Shown here: piece by piece, positions 34,881-48,800 of the stretch
How the letters are laid out: the number at the start of each line of letters is the position of its first letter
Numbering within the stretch: position 1 is the first letter of the stretch
Source: Sitta carolinensis
Lineage: Eukaryota > Chordata > Aves > Passeriformes > Sittidae
Length of the DNA stretch: 64,000 nucleotides
Assembly (NCBI GenBank): GCA_032173965.1
Contig: CM063292.1
Coordinates: forward strand, 6,978,001 to 7,042,000
Direction: 5' to 3'
The notes under the pieces: generated by a model
Databases searched by the model: none
What the model was told of the DNA's origin: nothing
The model's input: only the letters and a program-made list of their open reading frames with translations
Program-made: the position numbers and the translations under genes

Positions 34881-36019
34881 AACTATGCATTTATCTCCAC
34901 ATGGAAAAGGTATCGTGTGGCTGCAAGGTGCCAAAAAATACCAGAGCTGGGCAGAGAACAAACGAATTACAACTCCCAGAAGGCACTGGAGAGTTGTACA
35001 TCAGCATTTGGTGTCCTGATGACAGGAAACAAACTATTTCACAGTCTGAGATTTTCTGGAAGATATGGAGTTGACCCAGCCCTCTGACTAAGTATCTCAT
35101 GTCACCATTTCCAACTGAAAACTGTTAAAGTGTCAGGTAAATCTGTTTTTTTCAACAAGGCTGAACTAAAAGAAAAATTATTGTTTCATGGAATGTAAGT
35201 ATCCTGTTGAAAACACAGTGATGGGAAAGCACTGATTAAGTACAGATAACATTTATACTCCTTTCTATTCTCCCATCCTCTCCATGCATAAGCAATTAAG
35301 ATCATTCCCATGTGCCAATTCAGCTTTGCTGCAATCCCAGTAAGGCAAAGAGGCAAGACACTGCCAATTCCCTGCCTCCTCCTCCTGGGGTAGTCCAGAG
35401 GAGCACAGACCATGCAAGTCAGATCCAGAGGTGCTCTGGAGAGATGCATTCGTTGCTGTGTGGTCTCATCCCCTGCTCTATATTCTGCAGAACTGAAGAC
35501 AATAGGATGACACATGGACTGGAGATAGATCCCTGCATACTTTCCTTCCTAAGTCAGGGTTTCCAATGAAAAGCATTGGAAAACTGAGAAAAGTTCAGCT
35601 CAGCCTGAGCCTCGGGGTCCAATTTTCATCCTAATCAGAAATAATTTCCCTTAGGTTAAAGGATTCATAACCACACAGCAGCAGTACACACAGGCCAGAC
35701 TCAAGCCACATCTGGCAACAAGGGCTTGAGCATGAAGAATGTTCAGTGAAGAGCACAGACTTTTTTCTCAGTCTGTCCCCTCACATGCAAACCAGAATTT
35801 CCAGATTCTGGACGTTGATTTGCCTCACTGCCCTAGTTTACTGGAAGAAAAAAAGCAACCTTCATTATGCACCTTATTCCCTACTTTTACCTAACTCCTC
35901 GGAATACCTCATGAAATTTGAAAAATTGTGAGGACCCTCATTCAAGCAAGGCTTGGGCTTTGTTGCTATAAACACATAATTCTGCCTTGGAGAACGAAAG
36001 TGGTCCAAGCCAAGGGCTT
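34881..36019. other. Intergenic, nothing recognised
   Basis: No repeat, exon or motif cluster stands out between the candidate element and the CpG island. Confidence 0.6.
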
Positions 36020-36270
36020 GGCTTCCCGGCTGGCAGAGGATGCTCCCGGAGCCCAGGCGGGCGCGGCAGCGGGAGCGCAGCGCACAGACCGTGCGTGTTC
36101 CGAGACAGCCACCTAGTGAGGGCAGCGAGGAACCGGCACCTCCGGGGAGCCGGGAATTCCAGCACTTACACCGCAGCTGCAGCGCTCAGACTGTGCCGGG
36201 AGGGCAGGGGCTCTGCCTCGGCAGGGCAGCAGCAGAGCAAAGGGGGCATCAGTACTGAGCTGCGGGATAA
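36020..36270. promoter_or_regulatory. Isolated CpG island
   Basis: About 250 bp with roughly 21 CpGs and clearly elevated GC content in AT-rich surroundings, densest at about 36057-36110. It lies 8.4 kb past the ADAMTS16 stop codon. It could be the promoter of an unannotated noncoding transcript, a distal element, or GC-biased sequence. Open frames through it (for example 35987-36352, +) resemble no known first exon, and I see no ICE1 N-terminal sequence. Confidence 0.6.
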
Positions 36271-36377
36271 GATTTATTTATCATCCCTGCGTGGCTCTGG
36301 AAGGCAATGCTGGGGGAGGGCTCAAGTGCTGACAAAGGTGTCTGAGGCTTAAGTGAATTTCAGAATTTTGTTCAGGG

Positions 36378-36598
36378 ACAAGTATATGTGTATGATTTTA
36401 TTTATATGCATACTTACATACATGTATGTGCACGTATACACATATACACATATACATATATACACGTATGTACCTATATACACATATATACACATAAATA
36501 CATGTATACACATATACATATATACACATGTATACACACACACACACACACACACACCCCACACACCACACACACTATATATATATACACATCACCTT
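36378..36598. repeat. Complex TATACA/CA microsatellite
   Basis: Degenerate alternating TATACACA and TACATA units followed by a purer CA run (about 36533-36556) and a short TA run. The 163- and 83-codon frames across it, rich in Tyr, Ile, His and Thr, are translations of the repeat. Confidence 0.93.
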
Positions 36599-36696
36599 TT
36601 TCTTACATACCCATTGCTAAATCAAAATATTTCTGTTGACTGGAAACAGGGCATCATGGACATCATGCAATGTGAAAAGGGGGCAAAGTCTGTAGG

Positions 36697-36877
36697 GATA
36701 GAGAGACTCATGGAGTCATTAATGTTGGAAAAGGCCTCTAAGAACACCAAATGCTTCTGTCAGCCCAGCCCCATCATCATGGTCACCATTAAACCGTGTC
36801 CCCCCGTGATGCATCCACAAGTTTTTGAACCCTTCCAGGGATAGTGACTCCACCATGTCCCTGGGACTGGCACAGAG
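36697..36877 (-). mobile_element. CR1 LINE 3' fragment, different subfamily
   Basis: The + strand shows CATGGAGTCATTAATGTTGG, AAAAGGCCTCTAAGAACACC, then CAACATG-like decayed sequence, TTTTTGAACCCTTCCAGGGA and TAGTGACTCCACCATGTCCC. This is antisense CR1, and the AAAGGCC and GAACxCTTCCAGGG wording differs from the copies at 18.6 and 21.0 kb, suggesting an older subfamily. Confidence 0.82.
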
Positions 36878-37073
36878 AAAAAAACCAAATAATTTTACTG
36901 GAAAGGTTTATACTTGGGAATTATTCAACTTTCATGCAGAATCATATCTATTTATCCTGTGAGGTGGTGTAAGGAAGTGCTCTACTACTTCAAATATTAG
37001 AAAATAATGTGACAATTTATAAGCTCCTTGTGTGCAGTGGGTGCATACCCAATAAGAAGTGATAGATGACTCT

Positions 37074-37143
37074 GCCCATGGCACGTGGGACAGACTATCT
37101 TTAAAAGTCCATTTCAGCTCAGACCATTCCATGATTCTGTGAT
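37074..37143 (+). mobile_element. CR1 LINE 3' terminus, sense
   Basis: The stretch from CCCATGGCACG through ACTATCTTTAAAAGTCC to ACCATTCCATGATTCTGTGA is the sense-strand CR1 3' end, including the terminal ATTCTATG-type octamer repeat in decayed form. Confidence 0.8.
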
Positions 37144-40100
37144 CTGCCTTCTGGCCATGCAGAAGTTTTCTCTGACTTGGGAGGACACAGAGAGGAAGGG
37201 CCAACTTGAAATTTTCACTGCTTTCTTGTTCCACAGAAGGACAGTCCTGAAATGACTCAAGAATCATGATTAGATCTTCTCTTCCAAGAGATAGAAGGTG
37301 TAAGCTACAAAGTGGGTATATCATGAGTTCTGTGAATTATATGCCTATATAAGGAATTTAAATTTAATAATAATAATCAGTCTAACTAAGAACACATTAA
37401 GAGAGCCTGCTTCTCTGCTGAGGTGTGTTAGACCATTTCTGCTAAGCCAAATTTGTCTGTGGGTGTGAAATTAGCAGGAAGTCTTTCGAGAAAGAAAAGA
37501 GAACCTGTGATCCCAGTTCACCTCAAAACCAGCACTTTTATTTGCTAGTTGTGTGTGCTGAATTTCAGCTCTATGAAAAAAAGGGGGAAAAAAAGCCCTC
37601 AGCCATAAGGGTCTGCAGAAAAAAACATTCAGGTATGATTTTTGGAGTTTGTTTTTTGTAAAGCCACCCCAGGGAGATATCTGACAAAGCCACACACTTA
37701 CTGTCTCATGCTCTGGGCACTCACAGAGCCACAACATGCAACTTTATCCCTGTGCTAGAAGGACACAGAATGTGTGCAATTATAATGGAGCAGCCAGAGT
37801 CAGCACCTCATCAGTCCATTGGTTACCTATTAACCACTGCTAGCTAAATTGCCTTTTGCTATGAAGTTCCCAGATGGTCTCTAGTTATAAATGGGATCAC
37901 TGAAAGGAAAATTAAAAAAAAAAATCTGAAACAAAAAATTAAGTGGAAAACCTTATCAAAACCGTGGTTCTCCAAAGTTCCATCCAGTTTCAACAAGCCA
38001 CAGATTGGCTGCAGGGGGGTGAGTAGGTCACAGAAGAGACAATTAAACCCTGATGATGACACTCTGTTTGGGATGCTGTAGAATTTCTACTTTGGTATTT
38101 ATTGCCTCCCAAAACTCTACCAAAGCAGAGAACTGCCTGGCCTGCAGATCATGTCAGTCCTGATCCACTGCTGTAGGCTTGGCCATATAGTTTCTTTGTT
38201 TGCATGGACTTGCAGTGTTTAAAATTCCCAAGTCTAGCAATGTAATAACATATTAAAAATAGCTATGAATGTGCTTTGAATTCCTCTTAGAAACATCAGC
38301 TCTACATGCCTAATTAAATATCCTTGACACACACAAAAAATAATTGCAAGGAAAAGAAACCTCTCTCGTGAGGGCCAGATGATTTTAATTAGGTCTCACT
38401 CGGAATCTTCCTGGGCTCACATGGCTCAGCTCTCAACAAAACACTGAGATGCCATGCTGTGCTCCCCTCCTTTCCCTTTCACACTGCTTGCTGCTCCTGT
38501 GTCCCAGGTTCTCCCTCTTCCTTAAGAATTTGCTGTCCTCCAGCCCTCAGGGCTCCTGTTCTGGTTGCCCCAGGCATGTGGGGCTGGGGCCATTTACTGA
38601 TTTCTTTCTTTCCATACCCCTGGAGAGCCACCCTGCACATATGGGGTGATTCTGTGTGGAAGCTGAACATATGCACAGAGCTTCCTCACCAAACCTGTGG
38701 AGGAGCACAAAGAGCATTTATTCATCCATTCCAGAGGAGAGTTACAGACCCTTTCTGCCCCCACAGCCAGCAGGGGTCTGCTACCAGCCCGGATGATCTG
38801 AGGTGAACTCAGACCTCTCTGCCTTCCTTGGAGGGCAAAAGGGGCTGAACCCTGATGGCAGCTCAGCAGAGCCTGAGGGCATTCCCAGAGGGAAGCTGAG
38901 ATCCTGACAAATTCAGGCTGCTGCCTCCACAAACCCCCTTCTTCCTCTCTCCTGTACCCAGGGAGGGATTTGCTGCCGTGGGGTTCTGTGACAGTGCCCA
39001 GACAAGAGAGATGGGCACTTTTCAGTGTCTCAGTTACAGCTCAGATAATGAAGGTGTTGGCACTAAAGAATTGGGTCTTCCATCTCCCCATTCCCCAGCC
39101 ACAGGTATTAATAGTTACCAGTAAAAGCTAAACACCTTGGGAATCGAAATGCAATGGACACCCAGTTTGCTCTGAGGAGTTATTTACAAATAATAGAATT
39201 ATTTAATCCACCTCAGCATAGCAGATGTTGGTTGTCATAGTTAGCAAAGTCCTGTAGTTCTTTCTTGAGGGATTTCTCCTTTCCTGACCCTGAGCATTTT
39301 TAAGCCTGGGCTCTTGATTTGATATTTTTCTTGTGTGTGCAATGGGTTTAAGCAGCGTTAAGTGTCACAAGCCTCAACCTGGCCCTGAGTGGCTTGTGTT
39401 CACTGCAGTGTTTTATCAGACATCTCAAGGGGTCATTCTAGATCTTGCAATGACTTCTGAATGGTTTTTGTTTGTTGGTTGGTTTCTACATGCCAGAGCA
39501 GGGAGTCTGGGAAATCGTAACTTGCAATGTTAAGTTCCAGCTGTTGGACAGACTTACAACACAGCCCACAGGCCTTCTGAAATATCTCCACTTCAGTGTC
39601 AACCTTCTCCTCCACCGAGGTCACCCACGAGTGTCCCCCAAATGGCCACTGCTTCCCAGCACTTCCCTGCTGCTGGAATTCAGCACTTGCAGGTGCTGCC
39701 TGTGGCATTTGGGCCTGAACTTCTGCCACTCACTTCCACATCCTCGGAGGTTTCCAGCTCTGTGCTGGGAGTTCTCTTCCCCCATGTTGGGTGTTTTGCT
39801 TATTTTTCAATCTTACTGCTAGTATAGCAAGGAATTTTATGCAGCAATCTGCATCCAGCTATTGTTTAATTACACACAAAGTCCTTTAAATGCAGTCTCC
39901 ACAACCTCCATAATTCCTCCAGTTCAGTACAGATATCCACACAGAACATATTAGCAAAATTCATCAGACTTTCTCTTCATTTATGAGAAAAGCAATGACA
40001 TTAGAGTAAGAGTTGTATTTAATTTGTCCAAAGAGGGAGAGCTGCTCAGTGCTGTTGTATTAAGGCAGTGTCACACAAGTGATCACAGGTATCAAAGCTC

Positions 40101-43100
40101 TCTGACCTGCAGGAGTTCCTCTGGCTCTGAAGCCATGGCTGGACTGAGATTCCTGCCTGCATGGATAAATCTTGTTGTTATTCACCTGAAGCACAAGTAA
40201 AATTCATCCCTGTCAGACCACGAAGAAGATATTGCCTCTTGAGGATGTATAAAATATATTTTCTTTATGTTAAATGTGCAAATATGTATTTCTCTCAGGT
40301 AATACCTGTATGACACTAATTTCTACACTGTGTATTTAAAATCTTTTCTGTGATTATCCCTAGAAAAGTCTTGCCAAGCACCTGACCCCTGGAGCAGTGT
40401 GTCTGTGTGTTCTAGTGTGTCAGAGGTGCCCTGGGGTGGTGTGGGAGCCCTTCTCCTGTTTACAGGCACCTGCTCTGGTAGAACACCTCTGTGATTCAGA
40501 GCTTGTTGGGTTTTCCCCTCCATGGCTTTCTCTTCTGACCAACCTTGTCACCACAATCACCCCATGGAGTGCCCCTTAATGGCCATAATACATGTCAGAG
40601 TTACAATAATTTAAGACTATTTGAAAGATTTTGCAGAATTGAAGCTTGTGGAAACAATGGTGATAGGTTGAGGCATAGCTGCAGTTCTGTTCTAGGGCTT
40701 GATGCATTTGGCAATTTCAATTCAATGCCATTGCTCTGCTGTATGAAGTGAAAGATCTTGTCAGGGAGGGAAAGGATCCAAGGATCTGAAAGCCAACTTG
40801 CTTTCTGCACCCCTGGAAAAATAGCAGAATTCTCACATGAATAACCATTAAGCTGCATCCATCTTTCTGTGGTTTGAAAATAAGGGCAGGACTTGATTGA
40901 ATATCCTTGTGATTATGGGTTTAACCTTTAATGATTCAGAGCAAAAATATCTCTCCAGGGTCTTCTAATTTAGAAAGAAATGCTCCATCATCTCCTGTGA
41001 ACAACCCCTGTAAAGTGAAATTTGGTATTCCCCAAAGCTTCTGGAAAAGTCCCTAAGCAGACTGGCAAAACTACAGCCATGAATTCTCTTGCAAAGGACA
41101 GTTTAGTGGATTTTATTGCTTCCCAGATCTTGAACTACAGAACATTCCTTTTTAAGTATTCCTTGACCTTTCATAACTCCAAGTTTGGATTATATTATTG
41201 TTTCTATCCCTGATTAACTAACTGCAGGTTTATTCTTTAATTTTAAGGGCAGAACATGGAAATACAGCTGGAGCTGCTGGGAACTTGTAGCATGGAAATA
41301 CTAGAAATTCACCTCTGATGTCAGAATAAAGCCATTTACAGGAGCCACATTGTGCATTGACAGAACACTCCCAGACCTATGAAATGCAACATTTATTGGA
41401 AATTCTTTTATTAAGGTTTAATTTTTCAAATCTGACATGCTGACAGCATGTGGCAGAGTAACCAATGGTAGCAGGAAAGCATATGTTTGTGTTTTTTATG
41501 TTTGTGTTGTCCTGTGAACACAAGATACACAAGAACACAAATTGAATTAAGATTTGCCTGAGTATTTTGGCAAATCCAGCTGAGCTGCACCAACCACACC
41601 AATGCAGCAAGAGGTGCTCTGCAGGCAGGACATGCCTGAGGGGCAAAGCCATATCAAGAACACAAGAAACAAACCCTTACATTTGCTGGATAGCTTGCTG
41701 GAAAACACCTGATTTGTTCCATTTTCCTGAAAATAACCTCGAGACATGAAGCTGTCACAGTTTTTGCAAAGCAGGAGGAAGGCTGCCCCACCTGAGGAGC
41801 TGCTGTTCACTCCCACTGCCTGCAGGAATGGGGTGCTGGCATTGATAAAAATTCAGTGCTCACAGGACAGAGCCAGTGGACCCCACTACTGAGCCTGCAG
41901 AAAGCTTTTCTCTCTGTCAGTGTTGCTCAATGCTGAGCCTATCTAGTTTTGAAGAAATACTTGTATTTTGGTTTAAGGTTAAAAAAAGGCCCAACCTCTC
42001 TTGTTTTCACAGATTTAGGAGATTTAAATTCAGGCCTGTCTGTAAAACTTCACAGGAGAAGTAAAGCTTCCCACAGCTCATCTAGAACTTAAAAGAGGTA
42101 TTTGCTCATTCCATTGATGTTTTGCACTCTCATGTGAGACAATTCCCTCCACTGATCTCCCCCAGTGGTCCTAATTTCATCAGTGAATTGTTGTAGCACA
42201 GAAGCCAGCTGCCTCTGTGGGGAGATGTAGACTAACTTCTGGGGAAGGTCTTATGTCATATGGAAAATCTTTGAAAGCAAGTGACAGGTGTTTAGGTTAT
42301 TACAGAAGGAATGATAAATCCTTCCTTCGTATGTTTTTTGGACACTGTTAGAAGAAATGCTCTAAACAACCACCCTCAGAGGTGTGCTGTACTTGCTGCT
42401 CAGTAGCAGTTACCTGGAGAGCTTTTACCTTTTTTCCCCTTGTTGCTATAATTGCACATCGGGAGGACTGTGGAGCAGAGCTGCAAAAGGCTGCCACCAG
42501 CAGGCCCTGAAAATAAGGAACAAAGACCTTGTTGGGGTGCTGTGTAAGAGGAGCTGGGGAAAGGTGGGGCTGGAAAAGCACATCAGGGGACACGAGGGAG
42601 GTGTGGAGCCCCCAGACACTGCTCAGGTAGATCTGAGTGCCATGAGCTGCCTGCTGGATTTAAATGTGCCAGGGAAAACCCCAGCAGAGCAGGGTCCATG
42701 CCAGGCACGCCAGGAGGGCTGGCTTTGGTTCTGGTCTGGGGAGGAGATGCTCTGGCTGCAGTCAGACACTCGTGGGTTCTCTTTGCTGAAGGGCAAGCAC
42801 ACACCAGAAGTGCCTTTGGCTTAATTCAGGTCATGGTGGAATGATCAGGGTGAGCCATAGGGGAAACTTTGCAGGAAGGATGGCACAATTCTTCAATTAA
42901 TGACTTTCTATTTCTGCCTGTGAGATCTCTGTAGCTCTCCCTCAGCCTCTGAAAACACTGCAGGTGCACATTCAGCAGCTGCACTGCTCTGAGGAGCAGG
43001 ATCCTTGTCTCGTCCCATGAGCAAAGTCTCCACAAACACACTTCAAATGCTTCCAGCAGGTGATAAAACCCAACAAGGAGCCCTTAACTCTGCTTTCATG

Positions 43101-45845
43101 TTATCCCTGTGTGTCTGTGAGCTGCTTTCACCAGCAGCATCCTCTCAGAGTTAATAAAAACCGAAGTTTATAAGTGCTATCAGCTCCAAAAGGTGTTTAA
43201 TGAGGGTGCCTTTCCTAGCCTGTGACCAATCCCAATAATCCTACTGCTTCCCTGACCAGGCCCTGCACAAGGCATAAATGAGCAATTGCCTTCATGCTGC
43301 TTGCCTGAAGGTTTTCAGCATGTGTGGATCTACTCCTGTGCCTTGAGAAAAAATATTCCAGCAAGTAAAAACATGAATGTGTCCTTAAAATTGCCCTTCT
43401 GGAATTAGCTCAGCCTATTTGTAAGAATTCTTGCAACTTAGCACATGCTTCATCTTCAGCTCAGAGTGTTAGCCAAGTAATAATCAGCACTCAGCAAGAA
43501 TTAGAAAGCCAGTTTGTCACAGTGAGGTCATGGGGAAGATTATTCCTGCTTTATGACTCCATTTATAATAAATATTCCATAGCCTGTCATGGAAAGGATG
43601 TAGAACATATTTATACTTCCAACCTCCCTTTTCACATAAAATTTATCAACTTGTCTGGTAAATTCAATAGAAGCCTGTTCCCTTTTGTCACTTTACACAT
43701 GCCTCCTGGCTCACGAGAACCAATAATCTACCTCAGACTGCAACAGAGATCTTGTCTGCCTTTGAAAGTTAATGTGGCACAGATCTAGATTAGCAAAGGT
43801 ATTTAGGTATTTCCTATTCAGGTAGAATATAACTGCATAAATCTTCTTCTCAGAGTCAAGTCAAACATCTGATGCACTCACCTCATATTTAGACTGCTTA
43901 TTACCATCTGTTGAGGTATCAAGATTCAATTTCACAACATTGTCTTGCTCCTATCCAAGTATTTATTGCCAGATAAGCGTGGGACTTGGGAAGTCAGCCT
44001 ACATGACAGTGTAATGCCTTTGTCCTCCTCTTTCAGAAACACTTGAAGGAAAATCCATTGCGTTTCTGAGAACAGAAACATTCCCTTCCCTGAAAAAGGC
44101 AGCAGGACACAAGAGCTGAGCCTCACTACGTGGCAATGAGACATTTGAGCACCCGGTGGAACCCAGAGATCTCCAGCAGCACACATGGCCAGAGTGCAGC
44201 AGAACTGAGACAAAATTTCCCTCTGACCTCAGATTCCCTAGGGGAATAGTCAAAGGAGCTGGTTGTGGCATTTTTACACAGACCAGGGACTCCTCACACG
44301 GGGCATACCTTGGAGGGCAGCACGTGCCAATGCCAGTCTCCTGCCTGGTGTTACCTGGAACACAGGTTGAAGAAAAGCTCCAGGTCCCTTTCCTTTTTAC
44401 TCTGCACATATTAGCAGCACTGAGGTGATGATACAATTTTAAAAATAAAATAAAATAAATCGGACTGAGGAGTTTGTTATAATTCAGGTCCCAGATCTCT
44501 GAAATATTATAAAAAGGCAGGAAAGAAAACTAAGCTAAGATCTCGACAGGATGGTATCACAGAAAAGCTTGGAGCATGGAATTGGACAGAAAACAGGAAA
44601 AGCATTTATTTACAAGACATGAAGATACATGTTGTACCTGTGTCCACTCTAAATATATAATGAATATTTAAATGCACATTGTTGAAACAAATTGAGTACA
44701 GACAGCTATTTCTTTTTAAAAAACATATGGGAGCGATCACGGTGGAATGACTCTTTCCAGAAAGAAGTGTTGAGGAACTTCCTGTTGTAGTCCAATAAAA
44801 TAATTGCTTAGAGAGGGAAAAAAACTGAAACAACAAACCCAGCAAGTTTTTTTTCTAGTAAGAAAGTTTCTAATCCTACATTTTTTTCTACCATAATTCT
44901 TAAACAAATGGCTTCACTGAAGTCTGCTGCATAAAGAAGCTTTCTTAAGTGAGTGAAAAATGATAATAAAAAAGCTAGTAACATAATTTTAGCTTCACAA
45001 AGAAATAGATTTGTCTTGAGATAGTAAATGAGAGGTTTGTCTTGAGAAATAACTTGCATATGAATTTTTTTTTCCTCACCAGCACAGCAGTTGCTGCAAG
45101 GGTTGTGTGGCACATCACAGGTGAGCTGTTTCAATGCCTGGAGCCTTCAACTGTTTCACAAAAGAGCTAACAGAGGAAATGAGTGCACCTGCCCTTGAGG
45201 GGAGAGAGGACAAGGATGATGGAAATAGAGAGGAAGAAGGATTCCACCCCCCAAGGCTGAGAATCTGTTAAAATCTCATATAGCTTCCAGGAGCCAATTC
45301 ACACAATTGTTATATCAGGACAATAAATCAGAGAAAGGCTGAATGAATGGATGAACAGTTAAAAAAGAACCACACTGAGAGCAAACCAATAACCCCATCT
45401 AGGTGTTGAAAGATGTCAGGATTTGTATTTTAAACCTTTAAAATGACCATCTTGCCCTGACCACGGGGAGATAAGCACCCTTATCTCCATCTCCCGATCT
45501 TTTGTCCAAACACACGTCCCCTCTCAGTTGCAGAGCTGACCTGGGTCATTTTCCACAGCCTCTCCTAAAAGCTCCTGGCAGCAGCTCCTGGTCATCACCT
45601 CTGGCTGCCTCTTGCCTTTGCAGCAGTCACACGTCATTTTCCATATGCAGGAATTGCTACCATCACACCCCTGGATATTTCCATCAGTATTCTAAGAAGG
45701 ATTCTACATTTTAGTGGTTTTGCTTTGGGCCATTTCAGTCCTTTGACCTAAGGCTGGCAGTAAACTCAACAACAGACTTTGCATTCTGATTTATATACCC
45801 CCATACCGATTTTCCCCTTACGTGGAAAATACAGGTGTTTATGTG
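37144..45845. other. Intergenic, no gene recognised
   Basis: Unique sequence with short microrepeats only (for example an AATAA run at about 44440-44460). Open frames reach about 146 codons but overlap on opposite strands and look random. Confidence 0.6.
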
Positions 45846-45870
45846 AAAAAAAAAAAAAAAAAAAAAAAAA
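45846..45870 (+). repeat. A25 homopolymer
   Basis: An uninterrupted run of about 25 A with no recognised retroposon upstream. Confidence 0.93.
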
Positions 45871-48800
45871 GTCAAGTGAGCTTAAACCCACCAGTTTTAT
45901 ATGCCTTTCTGAGGCTGCAGCACTTTACAACTCTCAGCATGGTGTGTAAAGCAGGCAGCAGCTCTTGCTGTTTAATTGTCCTTTTCCCAGGCACTTGCAG
46001 TCAGGAAGGGAGCACTGCCACAGCTGGGCAGACAGAGGCAAGAAGTTTATGTCCCTCCTGAAGTAACATCTGCTTTAGGATGAGATGAGCTTAGCACTCG
46101 GGAAAGTCACCCTAAAACCTGTCTACAATCCTATTAAGGAAAACAGTGAAAAAATAGCAAGAGGCAAGCAAGCTGAAAAGTGAGAATAAGGATTAAAGAC
46201 TTGCAAAATGTTAAAGATATGAGCACTGAAGGAAAAACCCTCTGAAGCAGGCAGTAGTAACTTCTTTGGTTAAGATGGACTACACAGTAAACCTGTCATA
46301 AAAGCTTTCTACAGACCCATGAACAACTGTATTTTAAAAATAATCCAGTAAGAAACACTGAACAGGAGTCCAATCCAGTATAACTAAATACTATTTCTTG
46401 TTGATGTAAGCTCTGTAGGCAACTGAGTGTGGTGCTCAGTTAAATCTCTGGCACTTAGCAGCAGTGAGAGAAGTACACAATGCAATCTCGGAGGCAGGCT
46501 AAGACAGATGGAAAGGGACAATAAATGAGCCAGTGACTAGACAGACAGAAAATCTCACCCAGCATTTTATGTTCCATCTGCTTTTCCTTACAACTGTACC
46601 TTTGCAAAACCAGATCTCCTTTCCTCACACTGGAAATGGCACGAGGAGTGTTTATGACAAGGGAAAAATGTTTAAACACACAAAAAACCCAAAACAACAA
46701 AATGAAAATCCAGAGGTATGCATTTGAGAGCAGACACTCTTGAGAAGGATTTCTTTAAAATAAAACATTCTTGTGTTTCCTTTGTTTTCCCATGTTGTTC
46801 TTTAATCTGCCCCTTGAAGGAGGGTCTGAAGAACATTGAGAGATAAGCAGAGAACAGATGAAAGAAGGAAAGATGCAGCTTTGAAACAGTAAAATGTGTT
46901 TCTTTTGGTCCCACTCTCCAGCATCCCCGGCAGCAATAGCCGGGAGCAGTAGGGAATGTGCTGGGGAGGGAGTTTGGCTGCAAGTCTCTGCTCCAAACAG
47001 GACATTTTTGCATGGCACAGAGCACGGGCTTTATCATCCTTCCCACCAGGTCTAGTGATATTTGACACTTACAAGTTTACATGTAATACATTATCTTGAA
47101 ACCTTGTAAATCATCTTTCATTTAAATTTAAATTTAAATTTAAATTTAAATTTAAATTGCTCCCATGGGGCCAAAGGGAGGACAAAACACCCCAAGTAGT
47201 GAAAACTTGGTAGTTAGTGAATGAGTTTCCAGGCTCAATAGACTGCAAGAGTCAGTGAAATTCTGTTATAGGTTTTCTATGTGCCACATCACCACAGATA
47301 CTGGAAATACACAGAAGGTAAATGTTTGCTTCTGTTATCAAACGTGCAGAGATAGCATGAGAGCAAAGCTTTATCTTCCTCTGCATTGCAAGAAATACTT
47401 TGCTACCTAATATAAAGTAAGTTCCTCAAGAGATGAGTGATAGACAAAGCATCCTTAGGGCTGAAGGGACATTTAAAATGCAGGCCTGGATTGCTTCTGC
47501 CAAACCAGATCCCCAACAGGCTGCACGTGGGGAGCTCTGCCTCTCCAGCCACATCACCCTGCACCAACTGTAGCTCTCATCTTCCTCCCCATTTACCCGA
47601 CTCGGGGAGGGGATGAGAAAACCGTTTCCAACAGGATTAGCAAATTTTCAATCAATGGGTTTTATTGATGCAGAGGACAGGGGGATTTCTGGTAGCAAAA
47701 GAAAGCACACACCTCCACTTCAGGCTCCCTCTAATTTCGATTTCTTTCTTAAAAGCAGCAAAACACCTCTGAGTTGTCCCTGGTGACAGCTCTTAATGAG
47801 AATGGAGTTGGCATGGAGCACTAAATCAGTGCAACAAAGGACACTATTCCCTGGCACTGACATAGAGGTTTTTTATGGCAAAACTGTACTGATTTCCAGA
47901 GCATTCTGTACTCAAGCATTTCAGACTTTGCAAGGATTGCAGCACTGAATTTTATCAGCTATGTCAGTTTGATTGGGTTGTATTCCAGCTCCAGAGGTGC
48001 CAGCTATACAGTAATATTTTATTGCTTGTATTGCTGACAAAGACTGTGTCATCCAGCTCTGGAATGTACTTAGAGGGCTGTAAATAAAAAGGAAATTTTG
48101 CAGAACTAATATTACAGGTTGTGAATGGCAAGGGGGCACATTTACAGTAGAACACTGATAGCACTTTCTGGCTATTTTAGCAATTGGATAATGATGGATG
48201 GAGCTACAGCAACTTTGCCTTGGGTCTCCAGGGAGATCAGTGCATATCCTAGGGAACATCCTGCTCAGTAACTATAAAATAAAGGCCTTTGATTTAATAT
48301 CGAAATTAAATATTGAAGACACTAATTCTGCTGAGCAGGAGCTTTGCACAGAGCACCTTGTAGCACCTCTGCAGCACAGGATGGTGTTTCTGAAGGGATG
48401 GCCTGACCTGCATCCATGGCCACCCTTTAGGACATGGCAGGATCCAAACCAGGACCAACCCAGCCGGGGCTTATCCAGCTGACAGTGAAGGGCTCCTCTG
48501 AGAGCCAGGGCTGCAGTGTTTGCATTTCTGTGCTGAGCCTGATCCAGCCCTGTTCCAGCTGGTGGGAGGGCTCCTGCTGACCTCAGCATGTGCTGCATCT
48601 GGCCCTTGGTGCAGTGAGGGGCAGTGACTGTGTTTGAACGCTCAAGTTCTTGAACAATGTGGATATTTCACAGCTTAAGGAACACATAAAAGACAGAGAT
48701 ATTTTCCCTCCCTTTCAGTGCTCTTGTTACAGTCTGTGACAAAAAAACCCTGCCAGGTTCTCCAAGCCATTGAGCAACCTTCCTTGCTTTTACATTCTTT

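Noticed and set aside
35987..36352. First exon of the downstream gene ICE1 at the CpG island
   Set aside because: None of the frames through the island matches the ICE1 N terminus as I know it, and no following exon was recognised.
36353..36844. 163-codon frame rich in Tyr, Ile, His and Thr
   Set aside because: It is a translation of the TATACA/CA microsatellite running into CR1 sequence.
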